A stretch of 64,000 nucleotides of DNA from positions 1,116,001 to 1,180,000 of the forward strand of contig NC_082419.1 of NCBI RefSeq assembly GCF_004011695.2, written 5' to 3'. Origin of the DNA: Ascochyta rabiei. Lineage: Eukaryota > Ascomycota > Dothideomycetes > Pleosporales > Didymellaceae. Position numbers and translations under genes: made by a program. Each line of letters opens with the position of its first letter. The first letter of the stretch is position 1. Below, piece by piece: positions 10,041-20,749 of the stretch. The notes beneath the pieces are model-generated. The model did not search any database. It was not told the DNA's origin and was given only the letters and a program-made list of their open reading frames with translations.

Positions 10041-11699
10041 GGGTACTGTCTGCCTATTTTGTCAAGGTGCATAGAAGAAGCAAGCAGGAGATGTCAGAGG
10101 ATGAGACTAAAACACGTTTACTTGGTGACGGAGATTCATTGTGGTGTGATGTGAGCCTTCAACTACTGCAGCAGCCTCCCTACCTCTGGTTGACCGTACA
10201 AGATTTACAAAATCCAGTGAAGTCGTCCAGCCTGCGCCAAGTGATCACATAGATCGATGCTGTAGCACAAGGGCAAGGCGGTCGAGAATGTGGGGGAGGT
10301 GTGTGTCACATGCCACCATCATGTGTCTTGTCTGCTGATGGTCCTGATTGCTTAGGCAAAGTGTAAGGGTGTCATCTGTACGATACGATCACTAGGTTCA
10401 GTACAACGTGGGAAGACAAGCGTGAGCCGTACTGTTCGCGATGATATGGCTGCCTTTCGGTTCATGATGCAGCCCGATAAGCAGTTGCAGATCATCGTGG
10501 GCTGTGGAGATCTGTAGGCCGCGGTTTGGAGCAGCGCAGAAGAGCGTCAGCACCAGGCTCCGTGGATGTCGAGAACCACGGCGTTTGGACGCTGCACTCG
10601 ACGACAAGGCAAAGGTGAGCAGGGACGTCGCTTGCTAGACGTCGGCGAAGGAGCTCACCATGATGCGCAAAGGCTGCTCGAGCGGCCGCGGCAGCGGCTT
10701 GAAGGTGGAGAGCCCTGGCATGGCGCGGGGCGGGCGTTTGATTCGCCACGCCCTTAGCGCGTTCCCGCTCGGCATTGTGATGCGAACTCATAAGACCTCC
10801 CGTGACCCAGCCCCCGTTCATGTGACTTCCACCCGCAAGCACCCTCTCGCCATACAAGCGATATTCGCAGCAGCAAAGTTCGACCATTACTGCAAGCCGC
10901 CCTTTCTCTGCCTCTCCCATCTTGCAGCTGCGATTCCGACCGCGCCGTTTTGCCTCTCGGGTTCAAGTTGAAGCCTAATCCGCCTGATCAGTACTGAGCT
11001 TCCAAGCCTCACTCACGTGTATCCGCGGCGGGCACGAACACCAAGATCGCTCAGGTAAGTCCCACATATCTGCGCGTCGGTCGCAACGCTTCGTCTGGAC
11101 GTCGCATCGCGCTGCGCAGCAACGAAGGGGCTCGACATGGCATGCGATGCGACCGCGGCGTTCGCGCCTGTGCCGTGGCCGCTGTGGCCGCCGTGGCCGC
11201 CTCCGCCAGCGTTCGCTGGGCGCGTTGGTGTTGTTGCTCCGCGTCCCGCCTGTGCTCGGTGCGCGCGTCCACGGCGACGAAACGAAGCACGACGGCCTTG
11301 TACACTGCGCGGCACCCGCACGTTCGCACGATACGACGGTCCTTTTTTGGGAGTGACAGTTTGGTCCCACAGCGACAGGCAATCAGTGCGCCGCGTTGGT
11401 CGCTTTGCTGGAAGCTGCGTCGCACCGCCGTACCTGCTCACCTGCCTGCGCCCGTGCTAACGTTTGTCGTTGGTCAGGACTCTACGTGCGCCTCCTCCGC
11501 GCACGATTGCTAGATAGCCATCGCACGCCTTGGTGTCGACTGTAGGGAAACGCGCGCCTGCTCCCTGCCTCTACCATCTGGGACCGGAACCAGGACTCGA
11601 ACGGCAATCGTAGGCAGCTTAGAGGTTGCGTTGCCTTGTCATTCCGTGGGACCGTTGGACGACCTCCTGTCGCCTCTTGTACGCGCAGCAGCCGGGACT
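10041..11699. other. Long upstream region of CBF1
   Basis: 1.66 kb with no supported gene. Several open frames of 100-140 codons on both strands in the GC-rich part (10.5-11.5 kb) are compositional, Arg/Ala-rich and overlapping, and show no family resemblance. Short ATG-initiated frames just before 11700 could act as upstream ORFs of CBF1. Long upstream regions are common for fungal regulators. Confidence 0.4.
11014..11019. promoter_or_regulatory. CACGTG E-box upstream of CBF1
   Basis: A CACGTG core in the context TCACGTGT lies about 680 bp before the CBF1 start. CBF1 proteins bind this core, so autoregulation is possible. A single hexamer has little statistical weight. Confidence 0.3.
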
Positions 11700-12624
11700 A
11701 TGGCAGACATCGCCGGCTACCACACTGACGCCAAGCTGGGCCAGGACCTCCACTCCAACAAGCGTAAGCGCGACACGCGCGACCAGGGCATGAACAGACC
11801 GGCCCCAAACATGGGCAACACGGACCTGACCGACCAGGACACGGCTTTCCATCTTGCCGCACACAACGCTGGGACGAATGAGGACATGCAGCAGTTCGAC
11901 ATGCATCAGAACGGCGGCGGCAACACGTCGAGCGTGGGCGACACGGCTGCTGCTGCGTTGGCTTACCATCAGATGACGGTACCTCAGGCGACAGAGCTGC
12001 AGTTCCAAACACAAGGCACGGGCGGCGATGGGACCTTCAGCATGAGCGATCACCAGCAGCAGACTAGCATGCAAGACTTCAGCCTCGAAGCGTTGAAAGC
12101 CGCGACGCAGACGGGCCGTCCTGGGCAGCCGGCCAACAGCGATTCACCGCCACAGAGCGCGTCCCACAAGCCGCCCGTCGGTTCTGACGAGTGGCATAAG
12201 GTGCGAAGAGACAACCACAAGGAAGGTAGGTGAAGTCGATGGGGACGGTAGCGTTGTTTGATGCTGACGTGGTGGCGCAGTGGAACGTCGGCGTCGCGAG
12301 ACGATCAACGAAGGCATCAACGAGCTCGCCAAGATAGTTCCGGGATGCGAGAAGAACAAGGGCTCGATCCTGCAGCGAGCGGTGCAGTTCATCACGCAGC
12401 TGAAGGAGAATGAGCAGCAGAACATTGAGAAGTGGACGCTGGAAAAGCTGCTGACGGAGCAAGCGATTACGGAGCTCAGCGCCAGCTGCGACAAGTTCAA
12501 GGGCGAGTGTCAACGGGCGTGGGACGAAGCGCAGATTTACAAGCGGGCGTGTGAGAACGCGGGCATCGTGCCGGAGGAGATCAAGGAGCGAGAAAACAAC
12601 GGTGAGGCGACGGGCCCCAGCTGA
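11700..12624 (+). CDS. CBF1: CBF1-type bHLH-leucine zipper transcription and centromere-binding factor
   Basis: Predicted 289 residues from exons 11700-12225 and 12281-12624. The intron falls inside the basic region, and splicing joins HKE to VERRRRETIN, restoring the DNA-contacting H/E/R pattern (about residues 164-182). Helix 1, loop (GCEKNKGSIL) and helix 2 follow, then a leucine-zipper-like helix with many Gln and Lys residues. The family binds CACGTG, and in yeasts it controls sulfur-amino-acid and respiration genes and binds centromere element CDEI. The N-terminal half is polar, Gln/His/Gly-rich and poorly conserved. The C-terminus after the zipper is short. The assignment rests on the bHLH sequence; other fungal bHLH proteins lack this helix-2/zipper arrangement. 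Confidence 0.85.
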
Positions 12625-13539
12625 CTGTAGGTTGGCGGGCAGTGGAGGGGGGGTTGTGCAGGGGCGAGCCGTGCAGAGAGGTATGTGCAGGGGGGGGCAG
12701 TGCAGAGAGGTATGTGCAGGGGCGGGCAGAGGGAGTGGGCGCGTCTTGTACAGAGTGTGGTGGGTGCAAGTCCCGTCTTTTCATGTTTATTGGACTGCTG
12801 GTCGTTGGCTACCCGTACACGATGCTCTGTTTGTTTTCTGCTCTGTTTGTTTTCTGCTCTGTTTGTTTTCTGCTATTTCCTTTCTTCGGCAACGGCAACG
12901 GCAACGCTAACGGCGATGGCTCGATTCATTCCTGGCGTTATTCGGCACCTCAGCGACGCTCGTTCCAGCGAGGTTTGGGGGGTCACGTGCGTGGGAGGCA
13001 AGCCTCCAGGCAGGCGGTCCTTTGCGGTGCAGGCGCAGAGCAGAGCAGAGCCTCGCCTGAGTAAAAGACATGGTGGCATGGTGGCCTGGTGGCATGGTGG
13101 CATGGTGGCATGGTGGCATGGGGGGGGTTTTTCTTTCTTTCTTTCTTTCTTCTCTTACTGAGGCGCACCTGGCCTGGCCGCTCTTACGGCGGTGGTGGTG
13201 GTGTGGTGTGGTGCCGGGACGGTAGTAGTAGTAACGGGACTAGACGTCGTGTGGAAAGACTCGATGCATGCCCTGTCTGACTTGGACCTGCATGGAGACT
13301 GTGATGTGGTTGGTGGTCATGGCGACTGTGATGTGGTTGGTGGTCATGGCGACTGTGATGTGGTTGGTGGTCATGGCGACTGTTACTGGTGGTCATGGAC
13401 GAGGTGGGAAAGAGGGACGGACCATGGGCTGCGGCAGGTGGTGGGTGCCTGGCCTAGCCCCAGCCCCAGCCCCAGCCCCAGCCCAAGACTCCCGCGGACA
13501 AGACACCACGCCAGGCCCCTCCACGCAGCACGCGCGACC
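12625..13539. repeat. Minisatellite-rich spacer before FAR11
   Basis: No gene is supported. The stretch holds at least six separate simple arrays: a ~32-bp GTGCAGAGAGGTATGTGC-type unit at about 12656-12733, a 16-bp unit (TGCTCTGTTTGTTTTC) three times at 12823-12870, CATGGTGG octamers at about 13069-13120, a (CTTT)n run at about 13132-13152, a 27-bp unit three times plus a partial at 13297-13398, and (CCCAGC)n at about 13453-13485. The frame of FAR11 is open back to 13192 through the 27-bp array, so translation from upstream is formally possible but not expected. Confidence 0.75.
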
Positions 13540-16500
13540 ATGGTCGACCACCACGAGCTGCCGGCGGCCCCCATTGTGCCTCCCGGCGTCGACGAGGGCG
13601 ATCTCCTCGGCGTAGTGAACAGCGAGCCCCTCGCGCCCCTCGGCCCTCGAGAAGCAGGAGAGGCTGTCCGGGCGCGGGAGCCCGTCGAGGCCGTCGAGTC
13701 TGTCCAGCCCGTCCCCGAGGCCGAGCGCGCAGACGTCCAGGCCCCCCTCGACACGGCCACCCAGCTGGTCGACGAGCGCGATGCAGGCCACGCCGGCGCC
13801 CTCCCCTCGCTGCCTTTGCTGCCCTCGCTGCCCTCGCTGCCCTCGCTGCCCTCGCTGCCCTCGCTGCCCGCCCCGCCCGCCCTGCCCGCGCTCCCCAACC
13901 GCCCGGGGCTGCAGCGAGCCAGCTCGGTGCCAACGCCCGCCCCGCTGCACCTCCCCCCGCCTGCACCGCCCGCCCAGCCCCCGCCCGAGGCCCCCGCCGA
14001 CTCGCTCTCGCTCTCGCTCAGCCAGCTGCAGCACCTCGTCCACGCCGGTGGCCTCCCGCGCGTCGAGCCCACGCCCTACGCCTTCACCTACGACGATGCC
14101 GCGAGCCTGCCCGAGGAGCTCGAGGAATGGTTCACCTACGCCGTCGAGGAGCAGGCCATGCTGCTCAAGGCCCACGCCAGCTTTGCCCAAGCCTGGTCCG
14201 CCTTCCACGGCCGCGCCGACGCGAGCCACCAGGACGCCGGCCTTGACTGGACCAGGGCAGACCCCGCCCAGCACGAAGCCTTTGTCGCCCAGCTGCTGCA
14301 CGCCATGGCTCACGACGAGCCGCCAGAGAGGCTCCAGAGCCTCGAGGCCTTGGTCTACGTCCTGCTCGGCTGCTGGCACGAGACTGCGGGACTCCCAGCT
14401 GCTACCGGGGGTCATGTACACGGCGATATACGCGGTGCTGCCAGTGCTGCCAGTGCTGCCAGTGCTGCCAGTGCTGCCAGTGCTGCCAGTGCTGCCACCG
14501 GTGCTGCTACCGACGCTACCACAGACACGGCCACAGACACGGCCACAGACACGGCCACAGACACGGCCACAGACACGGCCACAGACACGGCCACAGACAC
14601 GGCCACAGACACGGCCACAGACACGGCCACGGCCACAGCCACAGCCACAGACACAGACACAGACACAGCCACAGCCAACACCACCGAGGAACACGGCGAG
14701 AAACGCACCTCTGCTGCCTACGACCGATCCGCGCTGCAGGTCGAATGGATCCTGCGCAACGTCCAGCTGCTGCCTGCCACCCACGGCTTCCAGACGCTGG
14801 TCCACATCCTGCGCTCGTCGTGCATGCGCGCCTGTGGCCTCATCTCCGAAGACGAACAGCACGACGGCAACGAGGCAGAGCGCCGCGAGGTGTGGTGCGC
14901 CATGACGGCCGTCTACGCTGTGCTGGAAGTCGCACGCTACCAAGAGAGGAAACACGACGACTTGCGCCTCCGCACCGCTGTGCTCAACCTCCAGGACCCG
15001 GGCCTGCTCATGTTGCTCGTCGAGCTCATCTCCAAACTGCGCTGGGACGAGTCCATCAGCCTTCCCCTCACCAAAGTCACCTTGCTCCTGTGGAAAGCCA
15101 TGCTGGTCTGCTTCGGTGGCCTGGCCGAAGCGGACAAGGCGAAGGAGTCGTTCAAAGACCACTCCCTCGATGCCGCCGATGCGCGGGGCCAGCCCATCAT
15201 CACGGCCTCCCCGCTCGACTATCACCTCTTCCGCCAAGAAATCAGCTCCAAGTATCCAGCCTACAACCCCCCAGCCCCGCTGTTCCCCCTCGAACCGGAA
15301 AACCACTCCATTCTCCCCCCGCTGAGGAACCACCCAAGCAAAGTGGCAGGCAATCACGTCTTTGGATCAGGTCTCGGGGACACAAACGGCAACAACACCT
15401 CCATCCTCCATCAGCCTGTACACATTGCCACCCCGGCCCCCTCCCCCCCACCCTCACCGGCTGGCCCTGGTGGCAAAGGCGGCAAGAAGCAGAACTACCA
15501 GACGAACCAGATGCTCCCCTTCTTGTATCCGCCACTCGACGAGTCCAGCAACAACCTGGGCGGCAAAGGCTCCACCGATCTCCAGGACATACTCGTCGGT
15601 CGCAAGTGGGAGGGGTCCGATATCCCTGCCTCGATCCTGGAAGCGGCTGAGCTGTTCGCCAAGCGCATGAAAGCCACACGTGCTATGAAGCAGTTGTGGG
15701 AAGAGCGTGTGGCGTTCATGAAGTACGAGCGGGGCTGGACCGGACCGGACGATCATCCAGATATCGAGGACCTGAGTCTCGAGCCGAGAGAGGACGCTCC
15801 CAACAAGGAGAAGCCGCCAGCTGGGAGCATGGAGGAGAGGATGGACTTGGTGGAAGACTTCTACCGCAACGCGCTATCCAGCCTGCAATCTCTTATCATA
15901 GTGCTGATCAAGGCGATCCTGGCGCACGTCACCGTCCTCGTCACGCAGTCCAGTGGAGCGAACGGTCTGCAGAGCGGCTTCCAGTACCAAGACCATGCGA
16001 ACGGCACCACAGCGCAGAGACCGGAGATGGATGGCATGCATGGTCACAGCAACACGCCTGCGACCAACGAAGAGCTGGACGCCATGCGCACCCAAGAGGT
16101 TCTGGACAAGGCAGTCACGGGCACGCTCATGCTGATTCTCAAGTGGTTCAAGGTGTCTCACATACTCAAGTTTGAATACATCACGCAGCTGCTGGTGGAC
16201 TCCAGCTATGTCCCCTTGATCTTGAAGCTGCTGCAGCTGCAGGAGGTGGAGAAGATTGTAAACTTCAAGAGCGAGCAGGAGGAGCTAAAGTAGGTATCCT
16301 CTCTTTTGCCTACCTGCCTGCTGTACGCTAACCACGCCAGTTTCTTCCACTTCTGCCGCGCTCATTCCCGTAACGTCAGCGACGAAGGAGGCCATGACAA
16401 CACAGAGGACCCACCAGACAACGGCTCGGACTCGGACTCAGCCGCCCCGCCGCCTATCCATGTCTCTCGAGGCGAATCGACCGACTCGGGTGTCGGTCCA

Positions 16501-17109
16501 CTCCCTCGGGCGTCCCTGTCCCAGCTGCCCGAGGTGGACGAACTTGGCTTTCCCACCAGCGAACTCCCCTCGGAGCCCATCACCCACTTTTCGTGGCGCG
16601 CCTTCTTCACGTCGATCAACTACATGCGCATCATGCAGAAGATTTGCAAGAACAAGGCGCACCGCAACCTCATGCTTGTCTCGTACAAGTCGAGCCAGTT
16701 CCTTCGAAAGAGCCTCAAGGTGCCTCAGCCGCAACTGCGCCTGTACACGCTCAAGCTTTTCAAGAACCAGGTCCCGTACTGTGGGCGCAAGTGGCGTCAG
16801 TCGAACATGAGGGTGATTACGGCCGTGTATCTGCACTGCCGACCGGAGCTGCGGGACGATTGGTTAGCGGGAAGCGACGTGGATGCGGAGGTCGACGAGA
16901 GTGTGCCGCTGGAGCAGGCGTTGAGGAGTCTGACCCACTGGTTCAACTTGAAGAGGTATCCAGAAAGCCTGGGCGCGAAACCGGGCGTGCTGGGCGAGGA
17001 GATGGACTTTTTTCGAAACGAGCTGGAGAAGATGGATTGGGGCGAGGAGAAGGTGGGCGAGGGAGAGTTTGATCAGGGGTGGGGGGATCTGCAGGCTGAG
17101 GGTTGGTGA
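13540..17109 (+). CDS. FAR11: FAR11/HAM-2/STRIP-type subunit of the STRIPAK complex
   Basis: Predicted 1172 residues from exons 13540-16289 and 16341-17109 with a 51-bp intron. The protein is the STRIP-family scaffold of the striatin-interacting phosphatase-kinase complex, which in filamentous ascomycetes governs hyphal fusion, sexual development and cell-cycle arrest signals. The N1221-type domain starts near residue 189 (LPEELEEWFTYAVEEQ), and the conserved C-terminal domain (from about 700) ends with a Trp-rich tail (GWGDLQAEGW). Unusual low-complexity blocks are inserted: a Pro/Leu/Ser run (about 88-110), an Ala-Ala-Ser run (about 298-322) and an Ala-Thr-Asp-Thr run (about 323-383), each coded by a 9- or 12-bp minisatellite. 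The ATG at 13540 is the first before conserved sequence, but the upstream frame stays open. Confidence 0.86.
13804..13870 (+). repeat. 9-bp coding minisatellite in FAR11 (Leu-Pro-Ser repeats)
   Basis: The unit CTGCCCTCG is repeated about seven times in frame, giving a Leu-Pro-Ser tract in the disordered N-terminal part of FAR11. The copies are nearly identical, which suggests recent expansion. Confidence 0.85.
14430..14690 (+). repeat. Adjacent 9-bp and 12-bp coding minisatellites inside FAR11
   Basis: 14430-14495 repeats a GCCAGTGCT-type 9-mer (Ala-Ser-Ala). 14515-14640 repeats GACACGGCCACA-type 12-mers (Asp-Thr-Ala-Thr) about nine times and then degrades to shorter ACAGCC units. Both keep the frame and interrupt the N1221-type domain between conserved blocks. 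Confidence 0.85.
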
Positions 17110-17803
17110 GCGACGATGTTCACCGTTCCCGACTCCCTTTCCATGCACGCTGGCTGCTTTGGCGCCCGTTGACACAAGCCTAGATGCTTCGGAACGTGAG
17201 CGCTTCCTTGCCGGACCGCAGCGCGAGGACTGGCGCATAAGAGATGCGGCGGAGGGCGGTCGCGTGACTCGAGCCTCTGCCCAGTCTCTGTCCGCGAAGC
17301 TCCAGGGCGACACATGGCCTAAGCCTCGACGTTGTACGGCGAAGACGGACATCCACAGCTTGTTGGAGCGCTTGGTCGTTGCATCCCTTTCTATTTCTGA
17401 TAGCGATGAGGATGGTGAAGCCGTCGGCGACTGCGATGAAGCCGGAAATGTCGAGGGCAAGACGGATCCGATGTCTGCCTTGGGTTGGAACCAGCGAAGA
17501 CCCCGGGCCAAGGCAAGAGAGGAGAGGGACAAGGTGAAGCGGGCAGGCAAGCCTCCGCCATCTGATCCCTTTTGATCGTCTTATCCGCCAGCTTGTCCGA
17601 ATACAACGAGCAGCGATTCACGCTACCCCATCTACATGCTTGCGTCGTGAAACCAGGTACGTCAAAACACATGCCTCTACGACGGGCCTGGTGTCTTGCG
17701 ATGCACCGCACGTACTGCCACGCTCCGCTTGGTCGGTGCATGCTCCTTTGTACGCAGACGTGATGTCCAGACGTTCAGACGCCGCCGCATCGTTACCTAC
17801 CGT
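17110..17803. other. Region downstream of FAR11 with an unassigned open frame
   Basis: A plus-strand frame is open from about 17069 to 17575. It encodes acidic then basic, low-hydrophobicity sequence but lacks an ATG near its start. A GTGAGC donor overlaps the FAR11 stop (17107), and an AAG acceptor near 17183 would splice FAR11 into this frame. That is unlikely given the family-typical FAR11 end, but a longer isoform cannot be excluded. Otherwise nothing is seen. Confidence 0.3.
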
Positions 17804-17970
17804 GATCAAGATCAAGCGCCATCATTACGTGATCAAGTTCAAGCGCCATCATTACGTGCTCAAGTTCAAGCGCCATCATCCCCCAGCACATTCCTCTCTC
17901 TTCCTCTTGCCTCTTGCCTCTTGCCTCTTGCCTCTTGCCTCTTGCCTCTTGCCTCTTGCCTCTTGCCTCT
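17804..17970. repeat. 27-bp repeat (about 3 copies) and TGCCTCT heptamer array
   Basis: Unit GATCAAGTTCAAGCGCCATC(ATTACGT) starts at 17804, 17831 and 17858. After about 20 bp comes a heptamer (TGCCTCT) run at about 17903-17970, nearly ten copies. Non-coding. Confidence 0.85.
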
Positions 17971-18166
17971 TCCCCTTCCTCTTCTTCCTCTCCTCTTCTC
18001 TTTCCCTCACCCCAAGAAGAACGAATCGGCATCTCGAGACTCGCCTGCATCTCTGCATCCACACACATGCGTTCCCTGCCTGCGACGCCGCCGGACTCAG
18101 GGGCTGCGGCCGACGCCGACGGTGCGTGCCGGGCTGCGGCAAAAGGGCCGTGTAGCGGGACGGTGT

Positions 18167-18192
18167 GGGTGGGGGAGGGGAGGGGAGGGGAG
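18167..18192 (+). other. G-quadruplex-like guanine run
   Basis: Five consecutive runs of at least three G separated by single A or T bases fit the usual G4 consensus on the plus strand. The run directly precedes the CTGTG microsatellite. Confidence 0.6.
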
Positions 18193-18202
18193 GAAAAGCG
18201 CC

Positions 18203-18574
18203 GTGCTGGGCTGTGCTGGGCTGTGCTGTGCTGTGCTGTGCTGTGCTGTGTTTTGTCTTCTTGTCTTGTCCTCTCTTGTCTGGTACCGGCCTTCGAGGTA
18301 GAAGCAGAGGATAGAGGGAAGTCTGTACTTTTCTCCACACTGGCTTGGTGTTTGGTGTGGTGAGATCGGGGGTGGGTGTCTTTGTCAACTGACGGGTGCT
18401 GGGGATGTGGGGCTTGCAGATGGCATGCACTGTGTGATTGTGCGTGCGTGCATGCATGCCCTGGGTCTTCGGTGGTCTTGGATGAAGGAAAGCGGCGCAT
18501 AGCACGGCATAGTACGGCACGGCACGGCATGGCACAGCACAGCACAGCACAGCACAGCACAGCACAGCACAGCA
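18203..18574. repeat. Opposed pentamer microsatellites (CTGTG)n and (CACAG)n
   Basis: 18221-18250 is an uninterrupted CTGTG array (imperfect copies extend back to 18203). 18533-18574 is an uninterrupted CACAG array, its exact reverse complement. They are about 280 bp apart, so a stem of at least 30 perfect base pairs is possible in single-stranded DNA or RNA. CACGG variants precede the second array. Confidence 0.85.
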
Positions 18575-19058
18575 ATTCACAGCATAGCACAGCCGCGCTT
18601 CCTGGACGCACAACGCCGTTCGCGGCTCAGCGCTCCGTCGAGGCTCAGGTACAGCAGAGGCGGGATGGAGCGCGTGGAGCAGGGATTTCGCACCGTTTGG
18701 GTCCTCGTGGATTCCGAGCGCGCTGCTGCATCGAGTAACGCGGCCCGTCCTGCCCGACTCGGGCGCTGTTTGCCCGGCGAGCGGAGGAGGGAGGAGGACG
18801 AGGACGAGGTAGCGCCCCCCGCAATATGCAGCGCACGCGAGTCGTGGCGCTGCGCAGAGTACAAGATGTCGGCGTCTGCTTTTCGGCCGTTGCTGGTGCT
18901 GTTGCGCGCTTCTTCACTCCGGCTTCTCTCTCTCTCTTCTTGCACTTGCAGCGTTTCCGTGGAGTGTCGGTGATTGGTGTCCTTTACGGCTTCTTCTTCT
19001 GAGCTCGTACTGCGCTCCACGTGATAGTTGCGGATTGAACTTGGGAACGTTGCACAAG
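18575..19058. promoter_or_regulatory. Upstream region of the cytochrome b2-like gene
   Basis: Non-coding stretch with GAGGACGAGG-type and TCTC-rich low complexity. No separate gene or factor site is recognised. Confidence 0.4.
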
Positions 19059-20749
19059 ATGGCCAAGGTGTTTGAATACGCCGAAGGTGAACAGTCGCCT
19101 GCCTGCGTGCTCGCTGGATGCACGCTGACAATACCGCAGTGGCACAGCACAACTCGGCAGAGAGCTGCTGGGTCATTCTCTACGGCGACGTCTACGATGT
19201 AACTCGCTTCATCCCCGAACACCCGGGCGGCAGCAAGGTGATCCTCCAGCTCGCCGGCTCCGACGCAACAGAAGAGTACGATCCAATCCACCCGCCTGGC
19301 ATCCTCGAGGAGAACCTCAAGCCTGAAGATAAGCTTGGCAAGATTGATCCGGACTCGCTGCCCAAGGAGGAGAAGACGGCCGTGGAGACGGGCGACGCCG
19401 AGGACGACGGGCCCGTGGACCTGGAGAGCATCCTCAACCTCGACGAGATCGAGGAGGTGGCCACGAAGAAGATCCCCTACAGGGGCTGGGCTTACTACTA
19501 CTCGGCCTCGGACGACCTCACGTCCAAAGCCTTCAACGGCGCCGTCTACCGCCAGATCCTGCTCCGCCCGCGCGTCTTCGTCGACTGTGTGGCCTGCGAC
19601 ACATCCACGTCCTTCCTCGGCCACTCGGTCAAGCTCCCCATCTACGTCTCCCCCGCCGCCATGGCACGCCTCGCCCACCCGGACGGCGAATGGGGCATCG
19701 CGCAAGCCTGCGAGAAATTCGGCGCCATGCAGATCATCAGCCACAACGCTTCCATGACACCGGAGCAGATCATCGCCGACGCACAGCCGGGACAGGTCTT
19801 CGGCTGGCAGCTGTACGTGCAGAACGAGCGGGCAAAGAGCGAAGCCATGCTCGCCCGCGTGAACCAGCTCGACGCCATCAAATTCATCTGCCTGACGCTC
19901 GACGCCCCCGTGCCGGGGAAGCGCGAGCACGACGAGCGCGGCAGGAACGTAGGCTCCAACCTCCCCGTGCGCGCAGCCGTGCAAGGAAACGCGAGCGTGT
20001 CCAAGACGTCGCCCGAGGCCAAGACGCCCAAGCTCGCGGGCGTGGGGCAGAGCCTGTTCTTCGGCACGGCTGCGGACCTTAGCTGGCGCAGCACGCTGCC
20101 GTGGCTGGCCAAGCACACCACCAAGCCCATTGTGCTCAAGGGCATCCAGACGCACGAGGACGCCTACCTGGCCTCGTGCTACGCGCCGCAGGTCAAGGCT
20201 GTGATTCTGTCGAACCACGGCGGGCGCGCGCTCAACACCGCGCCGCCGGCCGTGCACACGCTGCTGGAGTTGCGCAAGTACTGCCCGGAGGTGCTGGACC
20301 GCGTCGAGGTGTGGGTCGACGGCGGCATCAAGCGCGGCACCGACGTCGTCAAGGCGCTCTGTCTGGGCGCGAGGGGTGTTGGCATCGGACGCGCGGCTCT
20401 GTTCGGCTTGGGCGCTGGGGGTAAGGAGGGCGTCGAGAGGGTGCTTGAGAGTGAGTTGTCCATCTATTTCTCCATCCATCCATCCATCCATTCATCCACC
20501 AGCACCACACAGAAAGCGACACACCACACCCGTCCGTACCCAGCTAATCCACCACCAGTCCTCAAAGCCGAAACAGAGACATGCATGCGGCTGCTGGGCG
20601 TCGAGCGCGTCGAGCAGCTGGGCATGCAGCACATCAACACGCGCGCCGTCGAGCGCGACATCTACGACGGGCCGTCGTTGGCCAGGGCCGCCGTCGAGCA
20701 CGCTGCGGCCAAGGGGACCACGACGGCGACTGCCAAGGCGAAGCTGTAG
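19059..20749 (+). CDS. CYB2: Cytochrome b2-like FMN-dependent 2-hydroxyacid dehydrogenase
   Basis: Predicted 509 residues from exons 19059-19086, 19140-20450 and 20559-20749. An N-terminal cytochrome b5 domain carries the heme motif HPGG (His about 37) and a second His in DPIHPPG. It is followed by an FMN-binding alpha-hydroxyacid oxidase barrel with the catalytic histidine in NHGGR (His about 369), the VDGGI..GTD phosphate-binding segment and GIGRA. The expected reaction is oxidation of L-lactate or a related 2-hydroxyacid, passing electrons to cytochrome c. Unlike yeast Cyb2 there is no long basic presequence: the protein starts directly with the b5 domain, so location and substrate are uncertain. 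The last intron (108 bp, with a CCAT microsatellite) contains no in-frame stop, so its retention would not break the frame. Confidence 0.86.

Noticed and set aside
11575..11660. tRNA-like T-arm word on the minus strand (GTTCGAGTCC)
   Set aside because: The flanking bases do not pair as a T stem, and no acceptor, D or anticodon stems can be drawn around it.
13393..15357. 654-codon open frame antisense to FAR11
   Set aside because: It mirrors the GC-rich codons and in-frame minisatellites of FAR11, is Gly/Arg/Val-rich and shows no domain.
17069..17575. Separate gene downstream of FAR11
   Set aside because: There is no ATG near the 5' end, no known domain and no good acceptor; kept only as an unassigned open frame.
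18914..20491. 525-codon open frame antisense to the cytochrome b2-like gene
   Set aside because: It lies opposite a well-supported gene with strong third-position GC bias; its protein has no recognisable motif.
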